DNA from: Asterella californica
Lineage: Eukaryota > Streptophyta > Marchantiopsida > Marchantiales > Aytoniaceae
Assembly (NCBI GenBank): GCA_036924285.1
Contig: JAYKYS010000019.1
Location: 372,001-436,000, forward strand
Length of the DNA: 64,000 nucleotides
Direction of reading: 5' to 3'
The translations under genes and the position numbers were made by a program. Each line of letters starts with the position of its first letter. Within the stretch, counting starts at the first letter, position 1. Positions 21,211 to 30,620 of the stretch are shown here, piece after piece. The notes under the pieces are model-generated. The model worked only from the letters and a program-made list of their open reading frames with translations, was not told the DNA's origin and did no database searches.

Positions 21211-23858
21211 ACTCTCTGAATCTTGAGCAGCCTTATCACCACCAGCCTCCTGTGATCCTTCAGGATGCTCAAGCGAGATCATAGTAGCAATAGATCCTTC
21301 ACTCTTGCTATCTCGTCCTACAAGAGTGGTTTCAGAAAACCCTTACTCCTACAGATAGAAGAATCTCTCAAAGTTCGTCGGTTTCGTTCGTGGTTTGTAC
21401 GCACAGAACGTCTATCATTTGGACTACGGATTCTAGCATAATGAGATCCGTCATCCATCACCTTGGTCTCCATTCTAACCGCAGTGATATAAGGCTGACC
21501 AAGAATCACATGATACGAAGCAGAAGACTGCACGAAGAAGTGCTGATCTACATCTACATCACTTATCTTCACCTTCACGTTAGGACAAGCGCCGTATAGC
21601 TCACCTTTCTGATTGTTTGCAGCACGTAACACCCAACCATGGTTCAGCTCGATAGGCCACTGACCTCTCTCATACACCTCCCGTGACATGATGTTGATCT
21701 CAGATCCGTGATCAACCAAGGCAGCAACAGGTTCAGGTAAAATCTCAAGGCGAACTCTTATAGCAGTCGTAGCACGAGCCCAATGTCTTTTCTTGAAGTC
21801 ACTATCACTAGCTAGACTCTCCTCGCCAGCTTCCTCATCATCGAACTCAATAGTGTTGGTATCAGCAACTAACGCTTCTTGCTGGTAGCCTTGGTCATCA
21901 GCTTCCTGAAAATGCACCTTTCCAAACTCTACATCATTCACAGAAGCTCCTACCACATCTATCATTTGGCTTTCTACATGTTCAGACATCACTTGTCTCT
22001 TGCGCTTGATGATGTCGATGATCAGTTTGTGAAACTCCCTCTTTGCAATACCAAGAACTTCCCGAAGAGAAAACTCGATTCGTGCATCCAGTATCCTCTG
22101 CTCCAGGATGCTCTTCAGATCAGTAGAAGTTTCAATATCAACCGCCAACTTGTAGGTCGGTCCCTTCTCCTTCTCTTGAGCAGTAAACCTCTTTCCAGCC
22201 ACCGTTGGCTCCTGCTGGGATCTCTGCACGTCCTCCATCAGACCTGGTGCAAGTGGAGGAGCTTGAGAAGTAGAGGGGATGTCCTCTGGCGGAGCTGCTC
22301 GCTTCCTTGTGACCCTCCGTCTATCTCTAGTCTCCTCAAGAACTCCAGTATCAAGTTCAGAGGCCTCTCGTCGTCTCTTTTTCTCCACAGAAGCATCCTG
22401 CCAATGAACATGTCTATCTACATCCAAGAATGCTCTGATAGAAGTAGCGTCTACAGGATCTCCCCATCTTGTGACCTTACGAATAGACTCGGCTCCTCTC
22501 TTCAATATCTTAGAAGGAACTGGAGCCACACTCTTCTCAGCAATCTTATCTAGCAATGCAGGATTAGAAGAGACTTCAATATGCCCAACATATACATCAG
22601 AATTTACCAGCGGTGCCATCAACGCAGTTGCTGTTGCAGCCGCAGCAATCTGAGATAGACTTCTCATGCCTCCTCGTCCAAACTGCGTGCTCAACGGCTC
22701 TCCAGTAGAAGAAAGGTGCAGCCTACCGTTCTGATAGCGAACCACACCATCTCGCAAAGCAGCTGTGAGCTCTTGACAGTCTCCTCGGAAATGATCAAGA
22801 CTATCACACCATATACATTTACGAACAGGAGCACCTCCTGGACGTGCACCAGCAGACGCCGGTGACTGCTCCTTCTGCAAGCCAGCTAGCTCCACCTTCA
22901 GCTCTCACATCTGCCGAATCATATCTTCGATCTGGTTCTGTTGACCATGGTTCTCTGCATGTCTCTCAACAGGTGCCCTTTGTGCAAGAACTGACACAAC
23001 TGGCATCAAAGGAACTGCAGTTGGGGCAACATGTCTGGGAGCAGGAGCCAAAGGCTGCTGTACTTGAGGAGCAGCATAAGGTTGAGTGACCACTTCTGCA
23101 AGCGGACGTTCTCTCATAGTCACTCTTCCCCTCCTCTGCCTCGTCAGTACAGCCACAACATCCTCGACTCTCTCCCAATCAGCGGTAACACCTCTCTCAG
23201 CAGATCGATCGGCCAACATAAAATATAACCGATCTGCCGTAGCATCAACGGTAGCTTGGAGAAAAAGCTCTGTTCTCCTAACATCTAAGGTTATTCGCTC
23301 TAGAGTTGAAAGTTGTCGGTATCTCCGATCAAACTCTCTCAGCAACTCATTCAAGCTCATCATACGACCAGGTTGCTGCTCAACCCAGTCTAGAAACGTC
23401 CTCCTAGTAACTCTCTCTGAATCTTCTTCAAGAAACTCCTCTCGAAGAGATCGCTCAAAACTCATCCAGATTCTAAGATTTATTCTCTATACATCCCTAA
23501 CTTGGTCACGCAACTCAAGAATGACAACTAACTCAAAACTTGCTATCATCTCAGCATAAGTAACTCTAACCAATTCCATCTCTCCTCTATACTCACGCAA
23601 ATATCTAGAAATATCTCTACCTTCAAACCTTCCACATCTGTTCACAATAGCTTGCAAACCCTTGGTGGACTTTAACTCACCCCCTCCAAAGATCAGATGT
23701 TGTTGGACCAAGGCCGCAAGCGTCTTCAAGATCTCAGCCGTGTACAGACCAGATGCAGATGTTGCTGTAGAAGACGCAGGTGCAGTTGACGGTGCCGCAG
23801 TAGACGTTGATGCTCCAGACCCAGAGGTAGCAGCAACAGCTCCGCTCTTGCGATCCAT
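21211..23858 (-). pseudogene. gypsy B gag-protease, interrupted by D1 and stops
   Basis: The gag ATG is best placed at 23858 (MDRKSGAVAATSG...), 70 bp after the LTR. An Ala/Ser/Thr-rich start leads into a capsid-like helical region (23800-22900), then one CCHC knuckle (CIWCDSLDHFRGDC, about 22829-22788) and a retropepsin core with ALVDHGSEIN at about 21703-21717, where Asp-His-Gly replaces Asp-Ser-Gly. The region 22895-21318 is open for 525 codons. Stops near 23485, 22903 and 21316 break the rest. The frame would continue across D1 into 9254-5726. Confidence 0.85.
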
Positions 23859-23911
23859 CTCTTCTCCTTGTAGCAAACTCAACTTTCTCAATCAATCACC
23901 CCAAGAGCTAT

Positions 23912-23925
23912 CAGTGGAAGCACCA
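23912..23925 (-). other. Candidate primer-binding site of gypsy B
   Basis: Minus-strand TGGTGCTTCCACTG starts 2 nt after the 5' LTR end (GGACA at 23928). Position and TGG start fit a primer site; the tRNA is not identified. Confidence 0.5.
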
Positions 23926-23927
23926 GG

Positions 23928-25155
23928 TGTCCAGTTGAGAGTTTTCCTGAGAAGGGCGGAACCTTCTGGCTGTGATTTAACCGTGAAGGTTGTGTTGTGT
24001 CTACTCAGAGAAGCGTTGGGCTTCTGGTTGTGATGGATCACTCAAGAGATAGGACTTTCAGGTTACAACAGAGCACTCTAAACACTCATATAGATCTGTA
24101 TGAGTGTTCATAGTGCTCATAGTGCTCAGAAGGCAAAGTTCAGGTCTAACTAATAGTAATAGGATCAGACGGTGATTTAACACTCAAGAAGAGAGAAACT
24201 ATGATGGTTCAGACTCCTAAATTTCTCTTACATGTAAAAGAGGCCCCACTGAGCACACACACGAAGTTTCAGCTTGAGATCAATTTCTGACACCAAGATA
24301 TGGACAGAAAAGTTCGGGTCAAAGATATTGCGGTAGTTTCTAGTACTCAGACAGCTATTTCAACCTATAACAGAAAATTGGCTCGACCACTTTCAAAGAT
24401 TCTTACAGGATTTAGAGTCTACAGGATGCTGAACACCCCTGTGAAGTTGGGACTCCTGATTGTACACAGAACTCCAGATCTCGTTCTCTGAAGTTGCTGC
24501 TCTAGATTGAGAGCTTTTAAGACCCCCTCTGCTTCAGCGGCCGCCCTGAATTACTCACTCACTCAATTGACTTGAAACTTTTTGGACAGTCATAGCCCTG
24601 TTGACAATGAACGCAACCACGAAGGTTTGAAGTGATCTCCTCAATTCTGCTGCAATTGACACTGAAAACCCCAAATCCAACAAAAGTGGCGCAATTTTGG
24701 CACAATCCGAACTTCAATTGGGCATAACTCCTTCATTATTGCTCCAAATCGATCAAGAATTTCACTGAAAGTGCTTGGCACGACGAGCTCTATCTTCTTG
24801 TGCTCTCATATTTCGCAGATTCCTCACCAAATGCTCGAACTCTCCTTTAGACCTCTGTTTCTAAATTTAGAATTTTACAAAAGACAAAAACTGACCAATA
24901 GGAGTTCATAGCTCCACTTGGTTGTCCTCTAGTACCCTAATCCATGTGGTAACTTAACTTCACTCATAAGCTACCACGTTAGCTCCCCTAAAATGCCAGC
25001 GTAAAGCTTAAACTACCTAAAATGACACGCAACCCTGAAAGTAAACTTAAACCAGCTAAAAAGAGTGCATGGGCAACACGTAAGTACAACCCATGAGCTT
25101 AAACCCTATTAACATGGTAAATCTAAGTTATGTACATTGAACATCATAGACAAGT
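23928..25155 (-). repeat. 5' LTR of gypsy B, part 1 (left of D2)
   Basis: Begins (plus strand) TGTCCAGTTGAGAG and matches 4162-5380. It is cut at 25155 by D2 and resumes at 34428. The last four bases AAGT (25152-25155) are the D2 TSD. Confidence 0.9.
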
Positions 25156-25447
25156 TGTCACGTCAGTTTGGGCACCTCGACTAGGTTGACCGAGTGCGAA
25201 GTGGCGCATCCCGGTAAGGCCGTTAGTGCCGTTAGGGCGAGTTGGGGAGAGAGCCCACTAGGGGTAAACTTCGCAGGTAGGGCTTGGAGGCCTTAGTTCT
25301 TTGAGTTGAGCCTTCAAGCTCCAGGCTATGGTGGATAGTCTAGTTGAGTGTAACCCGGATTCTCTTCGTGTTTAGAGTGGGTTTGGCTTGACCGTTTGTG
25401 AGTGATCTTTGTTGTAGTGTTGGAGATAGTAATCTCTGTATTCAGAT
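25156..25447 (+). repeat. 5' terminal repeat of D2 (R-like)
   Basis: 292 bp matching 34022-34314 almost base for base. The upstream U3-like sequence that precedes the 3' copy (33805-34021) is absent here, since the AAGT target duplication directly abuts TGTCAC. Confidence 0.88.
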
Positions 25448-26063
25448 TACTCAAAGAACTAAGTGCAGGTCGAGGCGGAGTTCAGTAAGAGCTCGCTGAT
25501 CTGAAATCTGAAATCGTCCGCTTCGAGGAGCAGAGGTGCGTGAGTGCGGAGGCGTGAGAGCGGAGTGCGAGAGTGCGGAGGCGGAGCGGAGCGGAGCGGA
25601 GCTGAGCCTGAGCCTGAGCCCGAGCCCGCGCCCGCCGCAAGCCAGCTTGCTGGCGTGCGTGAGAGAGGTATCCAAGCTTCAGGTGTGTGGGAAGGGTAAA
25701 ACCAGCTGGTCACCCATCCCAACACTATTCCTGGACCTGGACTCCTGACTTTTTAGTCTTAGCTTTGGCTTTACCACTAGACCAATAGCTCTTGGTGTCC
25801 TACAGGGATGCGTGCAAGTACTTATGGACTTGTTTAAGGTAGTAGGAGACCTTCTCGCACGTTCCTAGAGGAGTGGTAGGGCGACCCCATAGTATTAGGG
25901 GCAAGCTATAGTTGTGATAGTGTTTGTCTATACCGTAGAGACGCGTATGTAGGCAGTTGGTGGCAGTTGTCGTGGGTGAGCTAGTAGAGCTACCACGTGG
26001 ATGTTTTTGGAGCTACTAGAGGTGTGGACATCTAGTTAGTGACCTCCAGTGTCAGTTACTACA
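25448..26063 (+). other. U5-like leader of D2
   Basis: About 616 bp between the terminal repeat and the candidate primer site. It holds a G+C-rich GGAGC-repeat stretch at 25575-25640 and the SINE-like block below. It is not repeated after the 3' terminal repeat, which a normal LTR would require. Confidence 0.55.
25670..25797 (-). repeat. SINE-like tRNA-derived sequence in the D2 leader
   Basis: Same block as D1 10500-10625: A-box-like TTGGTCTAGTGGTAAAG, B-box-like GGAGTCCAGGTCC and a 5S-like GGGATGGGTGACC on the minus strand. Confidence 0.45.
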
Positions 26064-26065
26064 GT

Positions 26066-26081
26066 TGGTGACCATATATTG
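26066..26081 (+). other. Candidate primer-binding site of D2
   Basis: TGGTGACCATATATTG, 2 nt after ACTACA (CGACA in D1) and about 520 bp above gag. The tRNA is not identified. Confidence 0.4.
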
Positions 26082-26582
26082 TGCATGTGGTCACCGACGA
26101 GGAGACGTCAGTCCGGGTGGGGCTGGATTTCTCTTTATGTGAATGTTTGAGTGTGGAGGGTTATCGTTTGGACTTCTTGTGGTTGGAACCCCTCCATATT
26201 CTGCTTCCTGTTTGTGCGCCGCGTTTGCTTGTGTTGGCGCTTGATTTCCGGAGTGAGTTCACTCCAGTGTGCTGTCGATAGTGAGGCTGGAGTTGCGGAC
26301 CAGTCAGACTACCTTTGTCTCTCTCACGGTGCGGTTGGAGTGACGACCAACAGACCGTGAGAGGCTGCCTGTGGTGATGGCAGGTACAGGTTGCCCTTAC
26401 CTTGACCGTCCTAGTAGGGGATAGGTGAGCTCAGTAGGAGCGGGGTTAGGCAAGTGGTGGTTACGGTGGTGACGGAGATTGCGACTTCCGGTTGGAGAGT
26501 GTGCTAGCGGGATTCTCTCATCACGGAGTTCTCGGGAGGTTCTGGTGGGGACTTCTCCGACAGTGGGTATACACGGAGTGGG

Positions 26583-29500
26583 GTGAGGTACCGACTACCT
26601 ACACCATTACCGTCGGTTGTTCCAGAGGACGAGTCAGACGCAGACAGCGCGTTTTCTGGTGGTGAGTCTAGTGTCACCACATCGTTGTTGTGGGACATGG
26701 ACGAGATCTATGGGGCCACGAAGGGGCCTCGACGTTACTCGGGTACAGTTGGTACCATTGAGCTGGATGACTTCATCCAGGAGTTCGACAGTTGGTGCGA
26801 TCTGCAGCAGATGCGGAACCCACAGCTGTTTACACCCTTCATGGCGTGGAAGGGTTTGTTCCAGCACTTGGAGGGACCGCCGATGGACGATTATCATGAG
26901 TTCAGGCGAGATTACAGTGTTGAGATCGAGTTGTGGAGACAACATTGGTCTCCCAACTACGTTTCTATCACTACTGGCGCAGTTTCGGGAGGCGTAGCAC
27001 CTGCGAGTTCGGGTGCCAGTAGCAGTGGTGCAGCCACAGGTGGCGGAGTACCTACTACCGGTGCATCCACAAGTAGTGGAGCAGGTGGTAGTGTGAGCGG
27101 GATACCACCAGGGTTTAACCCTGTGGTTCAGTTCTTCCAATGTTTGAGGAAGAACTATCAGGGTGTGCGGACCGACAAGTTGAGGAGTCTGCAGGAGTTC
27201 CAGCGGAAGACTGGAGAGAGCCTACGCGAGGCATTTACTCGCATGAGGCGGTTGATCAGCGTTACCCAAGGGGTGACGGAAGCACAGGCAGTCCAGTTCT
27301 GGTATGGGATACTAGACCGGGAACTGCGTAGGAGAGTTAGAGATGCTACTCTTCTTAGAGATACCGCTCCGACGTTGGCGGTTGTCTTTAGTCTGGCTGA
27401 GCGGATTGAGCTCAACATGGTGGAGGAGAGGGTGGTGGTTGCTGGGTTCAGCAAGGAGACACCACATGGAGCGACCACCTCTTCTCGAGGATCACAGGCT
27501 ACGCAACAGCGTGGTGGTGGTGGTAAAGATCGTGCAGAGCAGTCACGATCGCAGGGAGGTGTAGGAGGATCTGGTGGGCAGAAGCCCATGCCGTCCTTCT
27601 CTAGTCAGCAGCAAGCGGGTCCTTGCTGGACGTGTGATGGTCCTCATCAGCAGAGGGACTGTCCACAGAGGAGAGGTTATGAGACGTCAGGGACATCAGG
27701 GACGTCTCCAGCAGTACCTAGGCAATGTGAGCATTGCGGACGACCTGGTCACAGTAGTGACCGTTGTTTTGATCTCCATCCCGAGTTGCGGCAAGGGAAG
27801 GCTGATCGTGGACGAGGCGGAGGAGCTCAGGGAGGCCGTGGTGGTCGAGCTGGAGGTAGAGGTCCAGCACCTGGGAGAGGACCGGTCGGTCCACCGCCTG
27901 CTACGACGTCAGAAGCAGGTATGGCTGCTCGGATTGAGCAGTTGGAACAGAGGATAGCTAGTATGGCTATGGCTCAGCGGAGATCAGGTGGAACAGAGGC
28001 TTCCACGTCTTATGGAGGAGAAGGAGGCGACTTCGACTTCATGGCTGGTGTGGCGCAGATTGAGGCATCTGCGGCAGTGACTAGAGGTGCAGTACGTGCC
28101 TCTGAGCCACGAGGTGCGTCAGTGGAGTTGGATCCACAACGCGGGGAGGCTGGTAGACAAGCCAGGCTTCCTCAGTCGTTCACGCTATCGGAGGCGTTGA
28201 GGACCACATCTATGGTTCCTAAACGACCTACCGATGGTGCAGTAGAGTTGGAGGCATCGACATCCAGGAGTGGGTGTGATGTGAGTCCACCTTCGACGTC
28301 TGTGGATGCGACGTCGAACCCGATGTTGGGGGCGGCTACAGCAGTTTTGCGAGCCCCACTATTCTCAGCCACGGATATGAAGGCATTGGGAGTCAACTTG
28401 GCTCCAGTGTTCCAGTTGGCGGCCAGGCTCAGTGAGAGCGAGGATGTAGTTACCTCTAGTGCTGAGGTAGTTCAGCGAGAGGCGGTAGACGTGTCCATGG
28501 AGTCGAGGATCAGGACAGCTACCAGTGGTACTTGGCAAGCGGCGGCTGCTAGATTAGATGAGTTACCAGCTAGGCCGGCGATTGACCGTGCTAGTTTGGC
28601 ACCAGGTGTGGTGTTGCTGGACAACAGAAGTGGTATCTTCTGTTTGGTGGCACCTTCTGGGAAAGTGTATCGACCCCAGAAGGTCTTGTTAGACTCTGGA
28701 GCCCAACCGTTGATGTTGGGAAAGGCGGCGTGTATTGATTTGGGTCTGAAGAAGTCCGAGATAGAGAGATGTCCATTCCAGTTGCAGACATCTCTAGGGG
28801 GATCAGGAGGTACGGCTCTACACATGACACGGGAGATGTTGACGGTGAGAGTTCGACCAGATCACCGTACGGATGGCTCTATGGTGAAGGCCAAGGCCAT
28901 TGTTACAGCCGCAGAGTCTTATGATGTATTGGTGGGAGGTGCTGTGTTGTACCCTATGGGGTTCGTGATTGACTATTGGGCAGAGACAGCATCTTACAGA
29001 CCAGGTTGGCAGTCCGGTGAGGGACGAGTGAGCCGCTTACCAGTGCGGTTCAGTGCTAGAGTTGGGACGACGGAGCCTACATCAGGGACGATGGCATCTG
29101 TTGCAGGGTTCAGTTCGGTCATCACTTGGCCGGGCGAGTTGTTGGAGGGCAATGCCCATGCGGAGGATACTCCGATCTATGAGGAGGTGGAGGACATGCC
29201 TAGCATGTCTACGTTAGTACCATCTGCCTTGGATGTTCCACTCTGGAGTTCGAGTGGAGAGTTGCAGCAGTATGCTGATCAGTTGGTGCAGCAGGCTTGG
29301 AGTGAAGCTTTTGTACCACCAGTAGAGGAACAAAGGGTTGTTCTTGCTACTGGCCCTGTGACCTTATCACCGTTGGATACGACTCCCATTGTGTGGCAGT
29401 ATCCAGAGGAAGGTGTATGTGTGCTGGAGCTGTTTGGAGGGATCAGCACAGGTTTGGCTGCGGTATTGCAAGCAGGTATACAAGTACAGCGATACTTGTA

Positions 29501-30614
29501 TGTGGAGAGAGATGAGATTGCGAGACGCATCTCATTGCGACATGTGGCACGTTTGGTGCAGAGATATCCTGAGTTGTTGCCCATATCAGCTGTTAGAGGA
29601 TACCAGCAAGCATTACCGTCGGATATTTCGCTGCTGGGGGCGCAGGATCTCACGTTTGTGGGCACCATTCACTTGGTGATAGCCGGATGGCCATGTCAAG
29701 GTCACACGCGTGCAGGGAGAGGTCAGGGTTTACATGACCCGCGATCTAGGATGTTCTGGGAGATGTTACGGATCTTACGACATCTCCAGATGCATCAGGT
29801 GGATTCTCCAGCGTACATCTTGGAGAATGTTCCTTTGTTGGGTGATGCTCGTACACAGATGATGACGAGTGTGCACCAAGTGCGGTCTTGGGTTGGACCA
29901 GCAGTGTTGTTGGATGCAGTGAGAGTGGGATCTCGTGCACATCGTCCACGGTTGTGGTGGACGAACTTGTTACCGAGAGAGGTGCTTAAGCGCGCACACG
30001 ATGGAGTGAGACGACCAGCGCACCTCACGGTTGATAGCATCTTGGATACAGGACGACGATCTCAAGTAGTGAGAGTCGTCGATAGGTCACCCATGGCAGT
30101 GGTGAACCTAGTGGGACGGCCCATGGTAGCATTACCCACATTGGTAAGCTTTCCAGCGTCACATGCTTACAGAGATGGAGGACCTGGGCTTGTGTGGGAT
30201 GCTCAATTACGGCAGTTGGTGGAGCCCAATGCCGATGAGAGAGAGCGAGCGATGGGTTTCACTACGGGTACGACGGCAGTAGCTTCGGTGTCGGAGGCTT
30301 CACGTCGTCAAGTATTGGGTCAAGCAATGGACTTGAATTGCTTGACATGGATTGTTAGCCTTGGATTGGCTGAGCAGCGTCGGATGCGATCGACGGGTGT
30401 TACTGCTCGAGCACTCTTGAGCTCTTTGCCTACCGGGTCGGTGGAGGCAAAGGCTGGGGGCGAGGCACGTGGAGTTCGTCATCCTTGGACATCATGGGAT
30501 GTCATAGGAGAGAGTGTGGAGTTTGCAGCTAGAACTGCAGAAGTTTTACACACAGTAGCGGTGGAGGTTGTTGGTGGTGAGCAGAAGGAAACTGCTCCAG
30601 AGGCTGCAAGATAG
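26583..30614 (+). CDS. D2 Gag-protease-DNA methyltransferase polyprotein
   Basis: 1343 open codons ending at TAG 30612. Gag capsid-like helices occupy about residues 45-300, with a Ser/Thr/Gly-rich spacer. Two knuckles follow: CWTCDGPHQQRDC (about 347) and CEHCGRPGHSSDRC (about 381). An Arg/Gly-rich patch lies at about 405-435. The retropepsin motif LLDSGAQP is near 700. The cytosine-C5 methyltransferase fills about 940-1270. The frame is open only back to a TAG at 26505, with no in-frame ATG before the one at 26697, so the true start is unsure: 26697, a non-AUG codon, or a spliced leader. Gag would package RNA, protease would process the precursor, and the methyltransferase could modify element or host DNA. 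Confidence 0.92.
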   Translation: MRYRLPTPLPSVVPEDESDADSAFSGGESSVTTSLLWDMDEIYGATKGPRRYSGTVGTIELDDFIQEFDSWCDLQQMRNPQLFTPFMAWKGLFQHLEGPPMDDYHEFRRDYSVEIELWRQHWSPNYVSITTGAVSGGVAPASSGASSSGAATGGGVPTTGASTSSGAGGSVSGIPPGFNPVVQFFQCLRKNYQGVRTDKLRSLQEFQRKTGESLREAFTRMRRLISVTQGVTEAQAVQFWYGILDRELRRRVRDATLLRDTAPTLAVVFSLAERIELNMVEERVVVAGFSKETPHGATTSSRGSQATQQRGGGGKDRAEQSRSQGGVGGSGGQKPMPSFSSQQQAGPCWTCDGPHQQRDCPQRRGYETSGTSGTSPAVPRQCEHCGRPGHSSDRCFDLHPELRQGKADRGRGGGAQGGRGGRAGGRGPAPGRGPVGPPPATTSEAGMAARIEQLEQRIASMAMAQRRSGGTEASTSYGGEGGDFDFMAGVAQIEASAAVTRGAVRASEPRGASVELDPQRGEAGRQARLPQSFTLSEALRTTSMVPKRPTDGAVELEASTSRSGCDVSPPSTSVDATSNPMLGAATAVLRAPLFSATDMKALGVNLAPVFQLAARLSESEDVVTSSAEVVQREAVDVSMESRIRTATSGTWQAAAARLDELPARPAIDRASLAPGVVLLDNRSGIFCLVAPSGKVYRPQKVLLDSGAQPLMLGKAACIDLGLKKSEIERCPFQLQTSLGGSGGTALHMTREMLTVRVRPDHRTDGSMVKAKAIVTAAESYDVLVGGAVLYPMGFVIDYWAETASYRPGWQSGEGRVSRLPVRFSARVGTTEPTSGTMASVAGFSSVITWPGELLEGNAHAEDTPIYEEVEDMPSMSTLVPSALDVPLWSSSGELQQYADQLVQQAWSEAFVPPVEEQRVVLATGPVTLSPLDTTPIVWQYPEEGVCVLELFGGISTGLAAVLQAGIQVQRYLYVERDEIARRISLRHVARLVQRYPELLPISAVRGYQQALPSDISLLGAQDLTFVGTIHLVIAGWPCQGHTRAGRGQGLHDPRSRMFWEMLRILRHLQMHQVDSPAYILENVPLLGDARTQMMTSVHQVRSWVGPAVLLDAVRVGSRAHRPRLWWTNLLPREVLKRAHDGVRRPAHLTVDSILDTGRRSQVVRVVDRSPMAVVNLVGRPMVALPTLVSFPASHAYRDGGPGLVWDAQLRQLVEPNADERERAMGFTTGTTAVASVSEASRRQVLGQAMDLNCLTWIVSLGLAEQRRMRSTGVTARALLSSLPTGSVEAKAGGEARGVRHPWTSWDVIGESVEFAARTAEVLHTVAVEVVGGEQKETAPEAAR
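29400..30375 (+). other. C5-cytosine DNA methyltransferase domain of D2
   Basis: Motif I LELFGGISTG (29423; SAM site). Motif IV IAGWPCQGHTRAGRGQGL (29678), with the catalytic Cys after Pro. Motif VI ENV (29824). Motif VIII SRAHRPRLWW (29932). A target-recognition stretch follows, then NADERERAMGF (30223) and SEASRRQVLGQAMD (30289) as motifs IX/X. Order I to X is not permuted, unlike plant DRM enzymes. Motif I plus the GIQVQRYLYVERDE stretch resembles DNMT3 more than MET1/CMT (inference). All key residues are present. No BAH, CXXC, PWWP or UBA domain is visible beside it. Confidence 0.9.
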
Positions 30615-30620
30615 CAGTCA
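30612..30620 (+). promoter_or_regulatory. Programmed leaky stop between D2 gag-pro-MTase and pol
   Basis: TAG CAG TCA fits the tobacco mosaic virus readthrough consensus UAG CAR YYA exactly. Pol continues in the same frame with no further stop for 600 codons and no need of its own ATG. Gypsy elements commonly fuse Gag and Pol or use a frameshift; a TMV-type leaky stop would make Pol a minor fusion product. It is conserved in D1 although that copy has decayed. Confidence 0.75.

Noticed and set aside
29400..30375. Bacterial restriction-modification methyltransferase from contamination
   Set aside because: It is embedded in one frame between a retroviral protease and RT, present in two copies nested in plant elements with TSDs, and no restriction enzyme accompanies it.
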